NCBI GenBank assembly: GCA_019925095.2
Contig: CM034388.1
Coordinates: 27,410,934 to 27,474,933, forward strand
DNA: 64,000 bases
Source: Dendrolimus kikuchii
Taxonomy: Eukaryota > Arthropoda > Insecta > Lepidoptera > Lasiocampidae
Direction of reading: 5' to 3'
Program-made: the position numbers and the translations under genes
The notes under the pieces: generated by a model
Databases searched by the model: none
Told to the model about the DNA's origin: nothing
The model's input: the letters and a program-made list of their open reading frames with translations, nothing else
Shown: piece after piece, positions 10,559-21,280 of the stretch
How the letters are laid out: every line of letters starts with the position of its first letter
Position numbering within the stretch: position 1 is the first letter of the stretch

Positions 10559-11192
10559 TACAAGTATTAACAAGTGACTCAATGTGTGAGTGGGACGAGT
10601 GAGATAGAAAGTACAAATATTAATAAGTGACACAATGTGTGAGCGGGACGAGTGAGATAGAAAGTACAAATATTAACAAGTGACACAATGTGTGAGTGGG
10701 ACGAGTGAGATAGAAAGTACAAATATTAACAAGTGACACAATGTGTGAGTGGGACGAGTGAAATAGAAAGTACAAATATTAACAAGTGACACAATGTGTG
10801 AGTGGGACGAGTGAGATAGAAAGTACAAATATTAACAAATTACACAATGTGTGAGTGGGACGAGTGAAATAGAAAGTACAAATATTAACAAGGGACACAA
10901 TGTGTGAGTGGGACGAGTGAAATAGAAAGTACAAATATTAACAAGTGACACAATGTGTGAGTGGGACGAGTGAGATAGAAAGTACAAATATTAACAAGTG
11001 ACACAATGTGTGAGTGGGACGAGTGAGATAGAAAGTACAAATATTAACAAGGGACACAATGTGTGAGTGGGACGAGTGAAATAGAAAGTACAAATATTAA
11101 CAAGTGACACAATGTGTGAGTGGGACGAGTGAGACAGAAAGTACAAATATTAACAAGTGACACAATGTGTGAGTGGGACGAGTGAGATAGAG
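10559..11192. repeat. 53-bp minisatellite, 12 units
   Basis: Units begin with 'tacaaatattaacaagtgac' every 53 bp: 10559, 10612, 10665 and so on to 11142. They contain 'acaatgtgtgagtgggacga'. Variants include gtgac/gggac/attac and gagatag/gaaatag/gagacag. The unit is not a multiple of three and open frames across it are incidental. Tandem without unique spacers, so not CRISPR. Confidence 0.95.
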
Positions 11193-11278
11193 CAACTATT
11201 AATATGTGCGCTCCCGCGTCTCGCGTTGCGCTAGCCAGTAGTTCGTTGTAGTCATGGGAAAAATCACTCACCAAGAAG

Positions 11279-11327
11279 AAAAGAGTGATATATATCTTTT
11301 TGATACAAAGATATATGTCACTCTTTT
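11279..11327. other. Perfectly spaced hairpin, 21-bp arms
   Basis: Arms at 11279-11299 and 11307-11327 around a 7-nt loop (TTGATAC), with one mismatch. The right arm runs into 'tatctttaactcttta', which has its own inverted partner at 11664-11683. Confidence 0.7.
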
Positions 11328-11683
11328 ATATCTTTAACTCTTTATCTTTACAGTGAATAGTGTCAGTGTCAATTGCAGACAAGATGAGTTATTATCTGGG
11401 AGTGTCAGTGAGTGATATACTCAATAGTGATAAACTGATATGAAAAAAATATAAACAAATAGAGGGAAAAAATGTAATAAAATTAATTATATTAAAACAA
11501 AATTACACCATAAAACTATAGTGTTACGATTTATGTTGGCTTGCTATTATATTCGGTTTCCTCGTTCACATACTACGCATGCGCAGTGAGCGGGTTAATC
11601 ATTCTTTCTAGTCTACTTTCTTCTCATTCGGATCTATAGTCATCGCGTGGAACAAGAATGAACTAAAGAGTTAAAGATATAAA
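11325..11683. repeat. 20-bp inverted repeat pair, 319 bp apart
   Basis: TTTATATCTTTAACTCTTTA at 11325-11344 is the exact reverse complement of 11664-11683. Related 'agttcgttgt' motifs lie at 11235 and 11782. The 11.2-11.8 kb block may be a degraded inverted-repeat element; its ends are unclear. Confidence 0.5.
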
Positions 11684-11699
11684 GACACATTTTGAACGC

Positions 11700-12564
11700 A
11701 AGTGATATACAGATCTAATCACTCTTCGCGTCGGATATATATATTTTGAGTTAATCCCTCAGGAGTTACACACCGCTAGTTCGTTGTCCACCGCGATGAC
11801 TAGACGTATGTAGCTCCCATAATCTAGATCAGAGATTGTAGCCATCCAGACGAGCAAATCCTCCTACCACCTTGCAAAAAAATTTCTAGCCCATTTGACC
11901 TGAATCTTCGTTTAAATATCTTTGACTGTACAATCAACAGCAAAACGATGCGAGTACGCCACGCCGTCAAGCAAATCTTGATTGGATACGCAACTGACAT
12001 TGACTTTGACTGTCAAAATTCATTCACACGTTTTTATCTTTACAACCGTATATTCGTCACAAATGATTAAACAGTTGAATAACGTCAATAGTATTCGTCG
12101 TTAAATCAAATTCCGTACAGTCTTTAGGTCAAATGTTCGTGAGTTTATTCTTTTTGCCAATCAACTGTCTGCCTAAACCACTTTAATTTAGAGTCCTGAT
12201 TACTCTATCCAGTGAGTAAACATCAAGAATTCAAAGCTGTTAATGTACAAGCTGTATCGAATCAGAATATAAAGGTTACGCGAAAACGGGATGCGCACGA
12301 TTGACATTCAGTTTATTGTAGAATGTGTTATGAAAATTAAAATTATACGAATAGTGAAGTTCAATGAATGTTTAGTCGATTAAATTTTATTTTATTATAA
12401 GTACGTTTTATTCAATAAAACCGCACTTGCTGAAATATCTTTTTAACTCCGGACAAGAACAGTAGTAGTAGAATTTACCACAGTAGCAAGCAAAAGAAAT
12501 TGGTCCATTCCATACAGCCGCGGCTGATATATAGCTCAGCCAAATTAGATCTTTAACTGAAGCC
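11700..12564. other. No recognisable gene
   Basis: Low-complexity A+T-rich sequence. I see no open frame above 60 codons and no repeat match. Confidence 0.4.
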
Positions 12565-12728
12565 AATCAACGGAGTTCTTGTGACAAATCGAAAAGGCAC
12601 ATTTGACTTCGAAGTTCACATTTCATACAAAACATATAGTAAATACACTGAAAAACTATCAATATCTCTTGATTATTATTAATTTTAAATGAATATAACA
12701 CATTTTTAGAAAATAAAAACTGCACGGC
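12565..12728 (-). repeat. Repeat I, copy 2
   Basis: Reverse-complement partner of 291-454. Similarity ends near 'gccgtgcag' at the right and 'aactccgttga' at the left, giving an element of at least ~165 bp. Confidence 0.6.
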
Positions 12729-13683
12729 ATTACGATCAACAACAGGTTTTGATAGAAGTATGGATAAGCAAACCTTTGCTGACTCCGGTGATTTCGTTTA
12801 TTTTATATCCCCGGAGTACCAGGTATCACGTCTCGTTACGAAATAAGATACCTCGTCAAGACACTTTTTTCCGTTTTGTATATCAATAAAGCCTACAATT
12901 TAACTAAATTGATAGTTGTAATAAATATTCGTACATATAACGAGCCTGTGTAGTTTAAGATCATTGCCTTATATATTGCCTTCATTTACCTTCTTGTACA
13001 AAAACTGAAAATACCACTCTATCCACCGATATATAGTACAATGACGCATAAATGTTACGTATTTATAACTTTTCTTGCAGTTGTTTTATGTTGATACAAA
13101 TTTAGATTATAATGAATAAAGTAATGAACGAAAAAATCATCTAAATAATTCATCTAGCAGCCACTCAAATAAATGAGTCAAAATTCACACGGCACATGTC
13201 AGTCGAACAATGGTAGACGAATATGTCGATGCTTGAAACCCACCCACGCAGCTCACATCTAAGTTTGTAGACAAAATTACGATATTTATTATAGTAAAAC
13301 CAAATACAAGTTCCCTTATAAGTGCAAGACTAAAATTGGACTCCATTGAGGCACATCTTGATTGAGAAACTATTAATCAATTTTCAAAGATATCTGAATT
13401 TAGATAATATAATGTGCTTAATTTAGATTTCAGGTTATATAACCTTGACGACGACTGACAGTAATAAGAAGGCTGGAGCTCCTAATAATTAACAGAATTG
13501 TACAATAATCAAATAGAATAAAACGAAAAATAATTGTATATAACTCATTATTATCGATTCTTCAAGTAAATTAAATATTTAAATGAACTAGTGAAAATAA
13601 ATTTAAGAAACATAAAGGCTTGTACAAAAATGCACGTCATATACTCCTGGTTGCACTGGACTGTAATTGACCTTGGTTATCGT
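12729..13683. other. No recognisable gene
   Basis: A+T-rich and without an open frame or dispersed-repeat signature that I can support. Confidence 0.4.
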
Positions 13684-13694
13684 AGTGGTAAAAC

Positions 13695-13925
13695 GTTCAG
13701 CGTGGGCGTAACTACGTTCTAAGTCTCACGCTCTTCCTGCCATAAGCGCGGGGCACATGGGAGGAGGGTGGTTTTAGTGGAGTATTGAGTCTTCGAGTCT
13801 CCACACAAGTCGGCGATTTGACTCTGGTGCGCCCATTCGTGGGTGACAGCTCTCGTCGCTTTGGTATAGTCCCTAGTGAAGGACCCGGTGGTATGCGAAA
13901 AGCATTTCCCCCACCTCAAAAAAGA
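13695..13925 (+). mobile_element. K-family retroelement, short copy
   Basis: Begins just before 'gtgggcgtaactacgttcta' and ends in an A-rich run after 'cccccacctc'. The direct repeat AGTGGTAAAAC lies at 13684-13694 and 13926-13936. 'ttcgagtctcc' resembles a pol III B box, but the upstream A-box candidate is weak and too far away. About 230 bp. Confidence 0.65.
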
Positions 13926-13936
13926 AGTGGTAAAAC

Positions 13937-14373
13937 TTTGAACGTGAAAGGGAGAAAGGTGCGCATGCGTCTCGCGGGTACCGACGTCAGTCGGGGTCCC
14001 GGAGGCGCAGATATGCGCAAGATCTTCTCCCGTAATACCGCTGCAGGGGCCCTCCAGCATCTAGGGAACGGAAGAGTCATCCCCCTGTTGACGAAGTGAG
14101 TTTATTCTGCTTCCCGGGACACTCTCAAGCACTGATGCGCTAAGATCTACGTGGGCGTAACTACTTTCTAAGTCTCACGCTCTTCCTGCAATAGGCGTGG
14201 GGCACATGGGAGGGTGGTTTTGGTGGAGTATTGAGCATTCGATTCTCCACACATGCCGGTGATTGACTCTGGTGGCCACTGTTGTGGCTTCCTCTCATCG
14301 CTTTGGTCCAACCCCTAGCAAACGACCCGGTAGTGTGCGAAATGCATTTCCCCCGGCTCAAAAAAAAAGCGGT
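13937..14373 (+). mobile_element. K-family retroelement, longer copy
   Basis: Starts with a GC-rich block ('gtaccgacgtcagtcggggt', 'gcgcaagatcttctcccgta', 'ctgcaggggccctccagcat') shared with 2008-2200. It continues through 'cactgatgcgc' into 'gtgggcgtaactac' and ends '...cggctcaaaaaaaaa'. The open frame at 13785-14099 crosses two K copies and is not a gene. Confidence 0.65.
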
Positions 14374-16499
14374 AAAACTTGTGCGAAAGTGAAAAACAGT
14401 TAATTTATTACAATAACTGACTGAAGAAAATAAAAGAAGAACAATACATTTTGTTCTAAATTTAAACTAATTTTGATTTTGCCAACAATCCTAAAACAAA
14501 TAAAATTACAATTAACAATTTTTGAAAATAAATTTGCATGGATGTTACAACTATCAATATGCAAGATTTGATTCCATTTACACGAGGAAAACTGCGAGCA
14601 GAACCGTATTTAATAATAATAAAGAGATAGAATAATTGCCAGTCTATAAAGCCAAACAACCAACTAATAAAAATTGGCGAAACCATCAAACAAATTTCAG
14701 TAATTATGAAGAAATCTGATCGCATTGTAATGATATCAAGCAATTTAAAGCATTTAAATATTTTAATTAATTCAGTCACAAATGCATGTAACAATCGTCC
14801 ATGACAATCTTGGCCTGTATCTAGACTATGACGATGCCTGTGTGGGCAAATGTAGGCAAACCAGTCATTCCTTTGCTAAGAGCGAGCCTATTGTTATTGC
14901 TTGTTTGCAACCTACATGGGTATGATGTGGTGTTTACTTCATGACAAACATTCATTATCTGCGGCTAACCGCTCAAAATTCGATTGAATCTACTTCTAAA
15001 TTCACGAAATGCAAAAATTATAGTTGTTTATACTGTGTTTCAAACAAGTTACTGAATTATGAAATATATGTATTATTTAGAATGTTTGTACTTCATTGAC
15101 ACAGAATTAAAGATTTCGTATATTTTAATCAATTTGAATAAAATGAAGAAGGAAATGACACATTGTTTCACTCCCATTATCGAAGGGACATAAATATGAA
15201 AATTCACGACAGCTGTTGGATTTCAGATATCAATTTCAATTCAACGAATCGATTTATTACCAAAATAGTAAAGATGGAAGGAACAAAAATCTAAATAATA
15301 TCATCTTTACACTTATACATAGATTACTTGCAGTAAGTTTGTAAACGAAATAGACGACAATAACAATAATTATTATGGTCGGAATCATAATTGTCAAGTT
15401 AAATTGCTGATTTCTGCCAGACCTTGGTAGTCATTGAAAAAAATCTCACATTTTTATATACTTCTTCTTCTTATGAGTCGACTCTAGTAACTCAGACGCA
15501 CCCACACACATAGAGCTTTTCTATCCTAAAAGCTGCAATTTTACAATTCACATTTTCAAAATATCGTTAATTAACTCTATATTTGTCAAGTCTTGTACAA
15601 CCTTGCATTGTAAATTGTCTACATTTCATAAACCTATCGAATCAATGTTACGAAAACTCCATAAATATGAAATATCACACTTGAAACTTCAAAACAATGT
15701 TGCGTGTTATTTGACTGAACATTATCGTGTGACGTCTAAATAAGATTCAGATATCGTGGGTGAGAAGTGACAGCTAAATGATATAATTGCTGCCTTTCTT
15801 TATCACCTCCATGTATGTGATATTATTACACTATGTGACATGGTTTCTTTTTTGTTACATCTTATTGTGTTGGATTTGAAATTCTAATCTATTATTAAAG
15901 TATACAAAGATATACTTGAGGAATTTGAACCGCTCTCAGGGTGATTAACAACTAGAGGTCTCAACGGTTCTTTGCTCGTCTGAGATTCGAGTCCATATCT
16001 CGCGAACATTGCCTTATTTTTCGGGATAATATTCCCGCCATTGAAAGGACATACGTTTTCTATATACCGTACCAGGTATCGTTCGCACTAGGCTGAAAGT
16101 TCCCATAACAGCCCTGCATTATAAAAACGACCTGAATAGGTACTGTGAGACTCCGCATGAAGTGGATTTTTCAAGTGACCAATAGCCGAACAGTGGGTTC
16201 GCTTGCGCTATGTACCACAGCGCGAACATGTAGTGGTTAACCAAACCGACCCCCCCTTAACCGAAGAATTCAGGACTGCTGATAATTAATATAAGTCTGT
16301 CGATATAAAAATAATCATTGACAGTCAGATCAGACAGTCGAGTGTCATGTCCCCAGACGCACGCACCGCTACGGCCTCAAAACCGTGATCTGTCTGTCTG
16401 TCTGTCACAGATGCTGACAAGCGGCATCTAGCGTCAATTAAATCGCCGTCGTGGGATCGACGTTATCCTGGTGGTGACTCTGGAGACATCTAAACGCGC
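14374..16499. other. No recognisable gene
   Basis: A+T-rich, no repeat match I can support, apart from a 110-codon hydrophobic frame described separately. A short (ctgt)n run is at 16389-16407. Confidence 0.4.
14462..14794 (-). CDS. Hydrophobic ORF of unknown nature
   Basis: 110 codons from ATG to TAA. Two strongly hydrophobic stretches are visible (around residues 28-60 and 80-105), so it would be a small membrane protein if real. No family motif recognised. A+T-rich DNA readily yields hydrophobic chance frames; no splice, promoter or repeat context supports it. It could also be one exon of a divergent chemoreceptor-like gene, but I cannot show that. Confidence 0.15.
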   Translation of the reverse strand: MLHAFVTELIKIFKCFKLLDIITMRSDFFIITEICLMVSPIFISWLFGFIDWQLFYLFIIIKYGSARSFPRVNGIKSCILIVVTSMQIYFQKLLIVILFVLGLLAKSKLV

Positions 16500-16815
16500 C
16501 ACAGTCTCTTTCTCTTTTCTTTCAGTTCTCCCAATTATTTGGGGTCGGCACGATATGTCTTTTTCTTCCATACTCCTCTAGTCTGATATACGTCCTCTAT
16601 CACACTACAAATCATCATATCTTCCTTCATACAATCCATCCATCTCTTTTTTGGTCTACCTTTACATTTATATCCATCAATCTTGCAGTTTGACATTCTT
16701 TTTATCACGTGACTTTCATCCCTCCTCATTACATGCCCATACCACCTCAGTCTTCTTCCTCTCAACTTTTCAATCACGGGTGCAACTATCAAAGATCCCT
16801 TATGTAATCATTTTC
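16500..16815 (-). pseudogene. E-family RTE-like LINE C-terminal fragment
   Basis: The minus strand encodes LRGRRLRWYGHVMRRDESHV, then GRPKKRWMDC and ends 'KKKTYRADPK' with a stop at 16535. The 3' end reads 'ccccaaataattgggagaac' followed by an AG-rich tail. This basic tail is typical of RTE-like LINE polyproteins. 5'-truncated; only the last ~85 codons remain. Closely matched by 32770-33210. Confidence 0.8.
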
Positions 16816-17175
16816 TCTTTGATTAAATATATATGTTTGACAGATCAGAGGGGTTCGAGTTAATGAAATTTTGCATGGCACGATATAGGTTTACCTTCAC
16901 GCGACACGAGATGGTGCTAAACATTCCCATAGAAAATTGCGTTAACTAGAAAGTGTCGAGTAGAAAAAGAAACTCGTACTAGGGTCCTTAGTTGACGTTA
17001 AATATGTAACGTCTTTACGCTGGAACTCTCAAGAATGACTACAGATGTATGTACACCACATCAGGCGTCTGAGAGAGACCACTATAATGCATTTTCGCAA
17101 TAAGCATTCGCCAGTCGCCTGCAGCGTCGTGCCGGACGCAGCCTACATCTATACTATAATATCTATACTTAATAT

Positions 17176-17658
17176 TGTTACAACTTGGCCCCCCGACAAA
17201 GACAAATTCCACGAAGCACGCTATTACCTGTCGGCATTTGAACCAATTGTAATACCTTTATGATTGTCTTTTTTTGTTTACTTATTTATTGGTTATTATG
17301 GAGAACAGCCTATTGTACTCATTTATGGCCGTTTTCAGCCATAATTAGTCAGGTGTGTGGATTACGATTTCTAGGAAATTAATTCGACGATACGGGCGGG
17401 CACACTTTTATTTGTGAAGTATAAAACGATGGCAGGAGTGAGAGAGGGGCAGTCTAGCGAGAACCACGATCAAGGCGAGACTTATGTACATTCGATAACC
17501 TATATAGTAACGAACTTTGCGCGTGTTGTTGAATCGCACATTACGTTTGAACTGATTGTGTTCAGTTATATTTGTACCGGTGTTATACGTGTACAGTTCT
17601 AATAAATTCTATAGTGATTCCAACGGTATTCTTATTTCGAGTCCTGCAACTCGTAACA
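17176..17658 (+). mobile_element. Solo LTR (V1)
   Basis: 483 bp beginning TGTTAC and ending GTAACA (perfect terminal inverted repeat, TG...CA). Contains 'gtataaaa' (17418) as a TATA-like box and 'aataaattctatag' (17600) as a possible polyadenylation site. Flanked by ATAT (17172-17175 and 17659-17662). Removing it restores a continuous C-type repeat 'tatactta-atat-tataaagagg'. A second copy is at 53680-54140. No internal region, so a solo LTR; ATAT targets are known for some Ty3/gypsy-group elements. Confidence 0.8.
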
Positions 17659-17662
17659 ATAT

Positions 17663-17860
17663 TATAAAGAGGTAAAGTTTTAGAGTTTGTGACGTTGTAG
17701 GGGGTAATCTCTGGATCTACTAAACAGATTTAAAAAAAAAATACTGTTCAAAAGCTACGTTAACAGGGAGTGTCATAGGCTATATAACATGACGCTATAT
17801 ACCACGGGAGCGGGACAGAGCGCGGGTGAAACCGCACCGGGCCGCTAGTAGTTTATAAAA
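17663..17860 (-). mobile_element. C-type dispersed repeat, reverse (host of the solo LTR)
   Basis: From 'tataaagaggtaaag' to 'gggccgctagtag'. It is the reverse complement of 27428-27518 plus 27731-27836. It holds the intact 'acgttaacagggagtgtcat' site that is occupied by the piggyBac-type MITE in the other copy. Confidence 0.7.
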
Positions 17861-18117
17861 CGCCTCCGCCTAAACACAATGAAAGAACGGCACCTTATGT
17901 ACTTCCTGGCATGACTTCTTTTATGGGATACTATAAAATATACTGCGTTCATCTACGTTATTAAAAGTATAATATATACCCAATTTGATGACTTGACAAC
18001 TAGTGTATTCCCAAGGCCACGGAGAAATAGCAAAATTACAAAAAGAAAACTTTCGCATTTATAATACCGATGCTGTATAAAATTGGACGTATTCATTTAA
18101 TTGGTAGATTTGAAAAA

Positions 18118-18840
18118 TGATAGATAGATAGATAACACTTTATTGTACATCATTACAGAAAAACTTGCGAACTAGTATTAGTCTAGTTGGGTACAAAGGG
18201 CGGTCTTATCGCTAAAAAGCGATCTCTTCCAGACTACCCGAGGCAAGAATATTCTGATTAGGAGTGGCGACGGTGGTATACATAATTATTGTACGATTAC
18301 TTACATTTTAATCATAAATATATAACTATACTATACAAATATACACATAAGTTATATAAATATACAAGATATGGTGATAATATGCAGCTATTTAAACATA
18401 ATAAACATATAACTATATGCAATATAATATCTACTAATTGTATAAAATTACATATCATTATATTGCATATAGAATTTCCTGACTAAGTTCTTAAATGTTA
18501 TTAGGGATTTTGCTTGTCTGACAGCAACAGGCAATGAATTCCAAACTTGGACAGCCTTAACCGTGAAAGAATTATTGAAGAACGTTGTATTATGAATAGG
18601 AGTAATAAATCTATGTTGACTGGAAGGGCGTAAATTGTGAGAGTAAAAAATAAATTCGAAGCGTTCTTTAAGGTACTGTGGAGTAAGGTGTATTAGGTAA
18701 CGATGACTTAAAAGACTTATTAAGCTTAACTGCCAATTTAGTTTTCCAAGGACTTGTAACTTAACTTGTGGTAATACTAAACAAAGTAAAGTGGAATAAT
18801 TGCTAGGTAGGTATATTTTCTGCGGTCAAAGGTGCGGCTA
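18118..18840 (-). mobile_element. F-family LINE, 5'-truncated
   Basis: On the minus strand a reverse-transcriptase C-terminus (18448-18820) is followed by ~330 bp of 3' untranslated sequence with 'ataccaccgtcgcc' and 'tctggaagagatcgcttttt'. It ends 'gtacaataaagtgttatcta' with a (TATC)n tail at 18118-18135. This copy shows that the orphan F tails elsewhere (5349, 22100, 44766, 49464, 60437) belong to a LINE. Confidence 0.75.
18448..18820 (-). pseudogene. Reverse-transcriptase C-terminal fragment of LINE F
   Basis: An uninterrupted ~124-codon frame (no initiating Met) ends in TAA at 18448. It contains GKLNWQLSLISLLSHRYL, NNSFTVKAVQVWNSLPVAVR and QAKSLITFKNLVRKFY. The 'WNSLP..VR...SL..FK..L' signature is the C-terminal end of jockey/CR1-like LINE reverse transcriptases. 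Upstream it is closed by an in-frame TGA near 18830, and the polymerase core is missing. The intact frame suggests a fairly recent copy. Confidence 0.75.
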
Positions 18841-18849
18841 AATGTGACA

Positions 18850-19501
18850 CAGCCTTGTAATGAATGGTTGTTTTAACTATGAATAAACTACTAAGAGTAC
18901 TATTTCACTATATTACTATGACACGACTGAGTTTACTGCTGTTTATCATGAAACTACATCTTAATCATTTTATGACTCCTTTTACTTTAAATTCAAAATT
19001 TTTCATTCTAACTAAGTTTCGAGTAAAAATATTTTTCAAAAAAAAATTTGAAGTGTAGCTTCTTTAGAAATGTTGTGATTTGAAACTCGATGAAACGAAG
19101 AAGCGACTCTAAAAAGAGATAAACACATAAATCTATAGGACTAAGCCTGCAAGAGAATGAGATAGAATACATTAATTCAATCATCAACACTATGCTCATA
19201 TACCTATATATAGAGATGGAAATGTTTTGAAGTTTTTCGTTATACTTAAAATTTCGTGTTTTAAAACTTAAATATATTATAGCGATATAATATATGAAAT
19301 GTGACGTCACGAATTTTAGAATCCCTTCCACCCCTTGTCGCACTTTGTTTCACTTCTACTGCGTGTGAACTGCTGCAACACACAATATTTTTTTAGTGAA
19401 ACTTCTTTAGAATTTTGAATTAATACTTCCTATTTTACAAACGTCTATAAAATCCTTCATGACTAGATGGCGACACAGGTCACCTCTGCTCACAGTTTGG
19501 C
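18850..19501. other. No recognisable gene
   Basis: A+T-rich. Minus-strand open frame of 111 codons at 19008-19343 has no signature and low-complexity composition; I regard it as chance. Confidence 0.4.
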
Positions 19502-19612
19502 GGTATTATCTAAAACATATTTTTTAGACTAATTGAATGCCAAATTGTATAGAGACATATTAAGACTGAAATTTCTACTAATTTGGTCTAAAAATATGTT
19601 TTAAATAATACC
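19502..19612. other. Compact inverted-repeat element, 27-bp arms
   Basis: Arms GGTATTATCTAAAACATATT... (19502-19529) and its complement at 19586-19612 differ by one substitution and one indel. The interior is 56 bp. Could be a tiny MITE or a transcribed hairpin; the outer ends show no clear TSD. Confidence 0.6.
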
Positions 19613-19687
19613 TATAGGTATATGATTCAGGAGCTCGTTAGAGCTATAGTTTTTACTACACGATCACTGCTCCCAATTTTTGCCCGT

Positions 19688-20330
19688 AAATAACAATAAC
19701 GTCCCATAAACGTCCCACTGCTGGGATTCGGTCTCCCACTTTTATAACGGACAGTCTACCCACCACGCTTGTTCAATATACCAGTGCTAATCCCTTTGAA
19801 AATGGTAAGAAGCGGAAAAAAATATAGTAGGATGAAACCCATCGAAAAAGGAAGAGAATATGACCAAAAACTTGGTTATTTGAATTTTTCGCATCATTTT
19901 TGAGCTTATGTGAAAAAAGTGTAAATACAAAAGTTGTAGATTATTATTACCTACAACTTTGACATTTAACTTTTCTCCATAGGACTTGTAGTTTTGCCGG
20001 AAATCGAGATAAACCGTTCTTCACCCTTAAAACTCACTCCTTTTCACTTCCCGACCTCAGATCGCCCGTAAATTATTTTTCCTTTCATTTTTGTTATATT
20101 CTCTTCCTTTTCCAAAGGGTTTCATCCTACTATATTTTTTTTGTATCAAAAATGATCTACCCTGGTCTACAAGGCGAATTTGCGGGTTTGATGCAACGGT
20201 TATGTGCAGGTATTATCAGGATGATTTCCTTCACCGTTAGAACGTGGTAAATGTAACAATATACACTTTAGGTCAGAAAACAGCTTAAGTGCTTGCTTTC
20301 CGGCTAGGACTTTTGATTTTTGTCCGTGAT
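19688..20330 (-). mobile_element. tRNA-headed SINE O, copy 2, split by a MITE
   Basis: On the minus strand the right segment (20160-20330) matches the head of 39413-39710 ('cctagccggaa', 'tctgacctaaagtg', 'ggtgaaggaaa.catc', 'acctgcaca'). The left segment (19688-19800) matches its end ('aagcgtggtgggtagactgt', 'cccagcagtgggacgtttat'). The B box is badly mutated. The interior is the MITE at ~19801-20155. Confidence 0.7.
19801..20155. mobile_element. MITE KK with ~55-bp inverted ends and central hairpin
   Basis: 'aaaatatagtaggatgaaac' near the left end (19817) is inverted near the right end (20118-20143). Complementarity continues through 'aaaaggaagagaatat'. A central stem 'aaagttgtag'/'ctacaacttt' lies around 19935-19965. 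Non-coding. It splits SINE O; exact ends and TSD are unclear. Confidence 0.65.
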
Positions 20331-20582
20331 AATACTTAATACAATTTTCAATACGCACCTTAAGTAATTTGCTCAACACTGCTACAAGACATTTTCACGA
20401 TATATTTATCCCTCACCTGAAACAAGGGAAATCAAACATTAACATTTTTAAAAATATAATAAATATACAAAAAAAAATTAAAAGGTTTTATGTTGGTAAT
20501 AATGGCAAATAATATTGTCGTACACTTTTTCTATAGTACATAAGAATCATTTACTTTTTTTGCAAAGTACGAAGACAATTTA

Positions 20583-20748
20583 ATAGATGATACATACATA
20601 CATAATTTCACGCCAGTTCCCTTGCGGGGTAGGCACGAACAACAGAACGCCATTCAGGCTTATTCTTACACACCTCACTTGCTTCTTTGACATTCATAAC
20701 TCTTGTCATGCACCATCGTCTGTTCTTAAGACTGACATAGATGATACA
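20583..20748 (-). mobile_element. B-family RTE-like LINE 3' fragment with TSD
   Basis: Only ~142 bp of the 3' end, starting after (TACA)n, with the C-terminal 'agttcccttgcggggtaggc' block. Flanked by ATAGATGATACA at 20583-20594 and 20737-20748. Extreme 5' truncation typical of target-primed reverse transcription. Confidence 0.85.
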
Positions 20749-21061
20749 CGTTACAATAAATTCCAAAATTATTATCATAAAAAAGTGGACGCTAAAATAT
20801 TTTACTACATTATCTTACTTTTAGAAAATCATGATAGAAATAATTCAAATAACTATTAAAACAATAATTACGCTATTTAACTCGTTTAAATTATAGCGTC
20901 ATAACTTGATATTCTCGTACTAAGATGCTTCGGCTTTTTGTAAAATGACTTATGTCTCAGTTGACTTGAATGTCAACTACCCTATTGTGATTTGTTACGG
21001 AAGAGAGTTAGCTATATATATTTGGCAATGGAAGAAGAGGTTATAGGAGTCGTGTCTCTTC

Positions 21062-21280
21062 TATACTAGTGGGTCCGGCAGACGTCGTCCTGCCCTGAAA
21101 ATATAATGATCTAGATCCCGATCGCAGCGCCAACTACCGGGTCCAATTATTACAAATAAACCATCCTAAGACACACTCTAACACACAAAATTTCATCAAA
21201 ATCGATCGAGCCGTTTTTGAGTTTTAGCCGGATTCACGAACAGCAATTTTTTATATTTGATATATAAGAAGAGAAGATAA
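21062..21280 (+). mobile_element. C-type dispersed repeat
   Basis: 'tactagtgggtccggcagac', 'gccaactaccgggtccaatt', 'aaaatcgatcgagccgtttt' and a TATA-rich end 'tatttgatatataag'. Same type as 8021 and 33640. Confidence 0.6.

Noticed and set aside
10559..11192. Regular 53-bp direct repeats as a CRISPR array
   Set aside because: Units are contiguous with no unique spacers, and the setting is a transposon-rich eukaryotic genome.
11044..11274. 76-codon minus-strand ORF
   Set aside because: Mostly 53-bp minisatellite read in one of several frames.
13719..14099. Overlapping 113- and 104-codon genes
   Set aside because: Both span two K-family retroelement copies and their junction on opposite strands.
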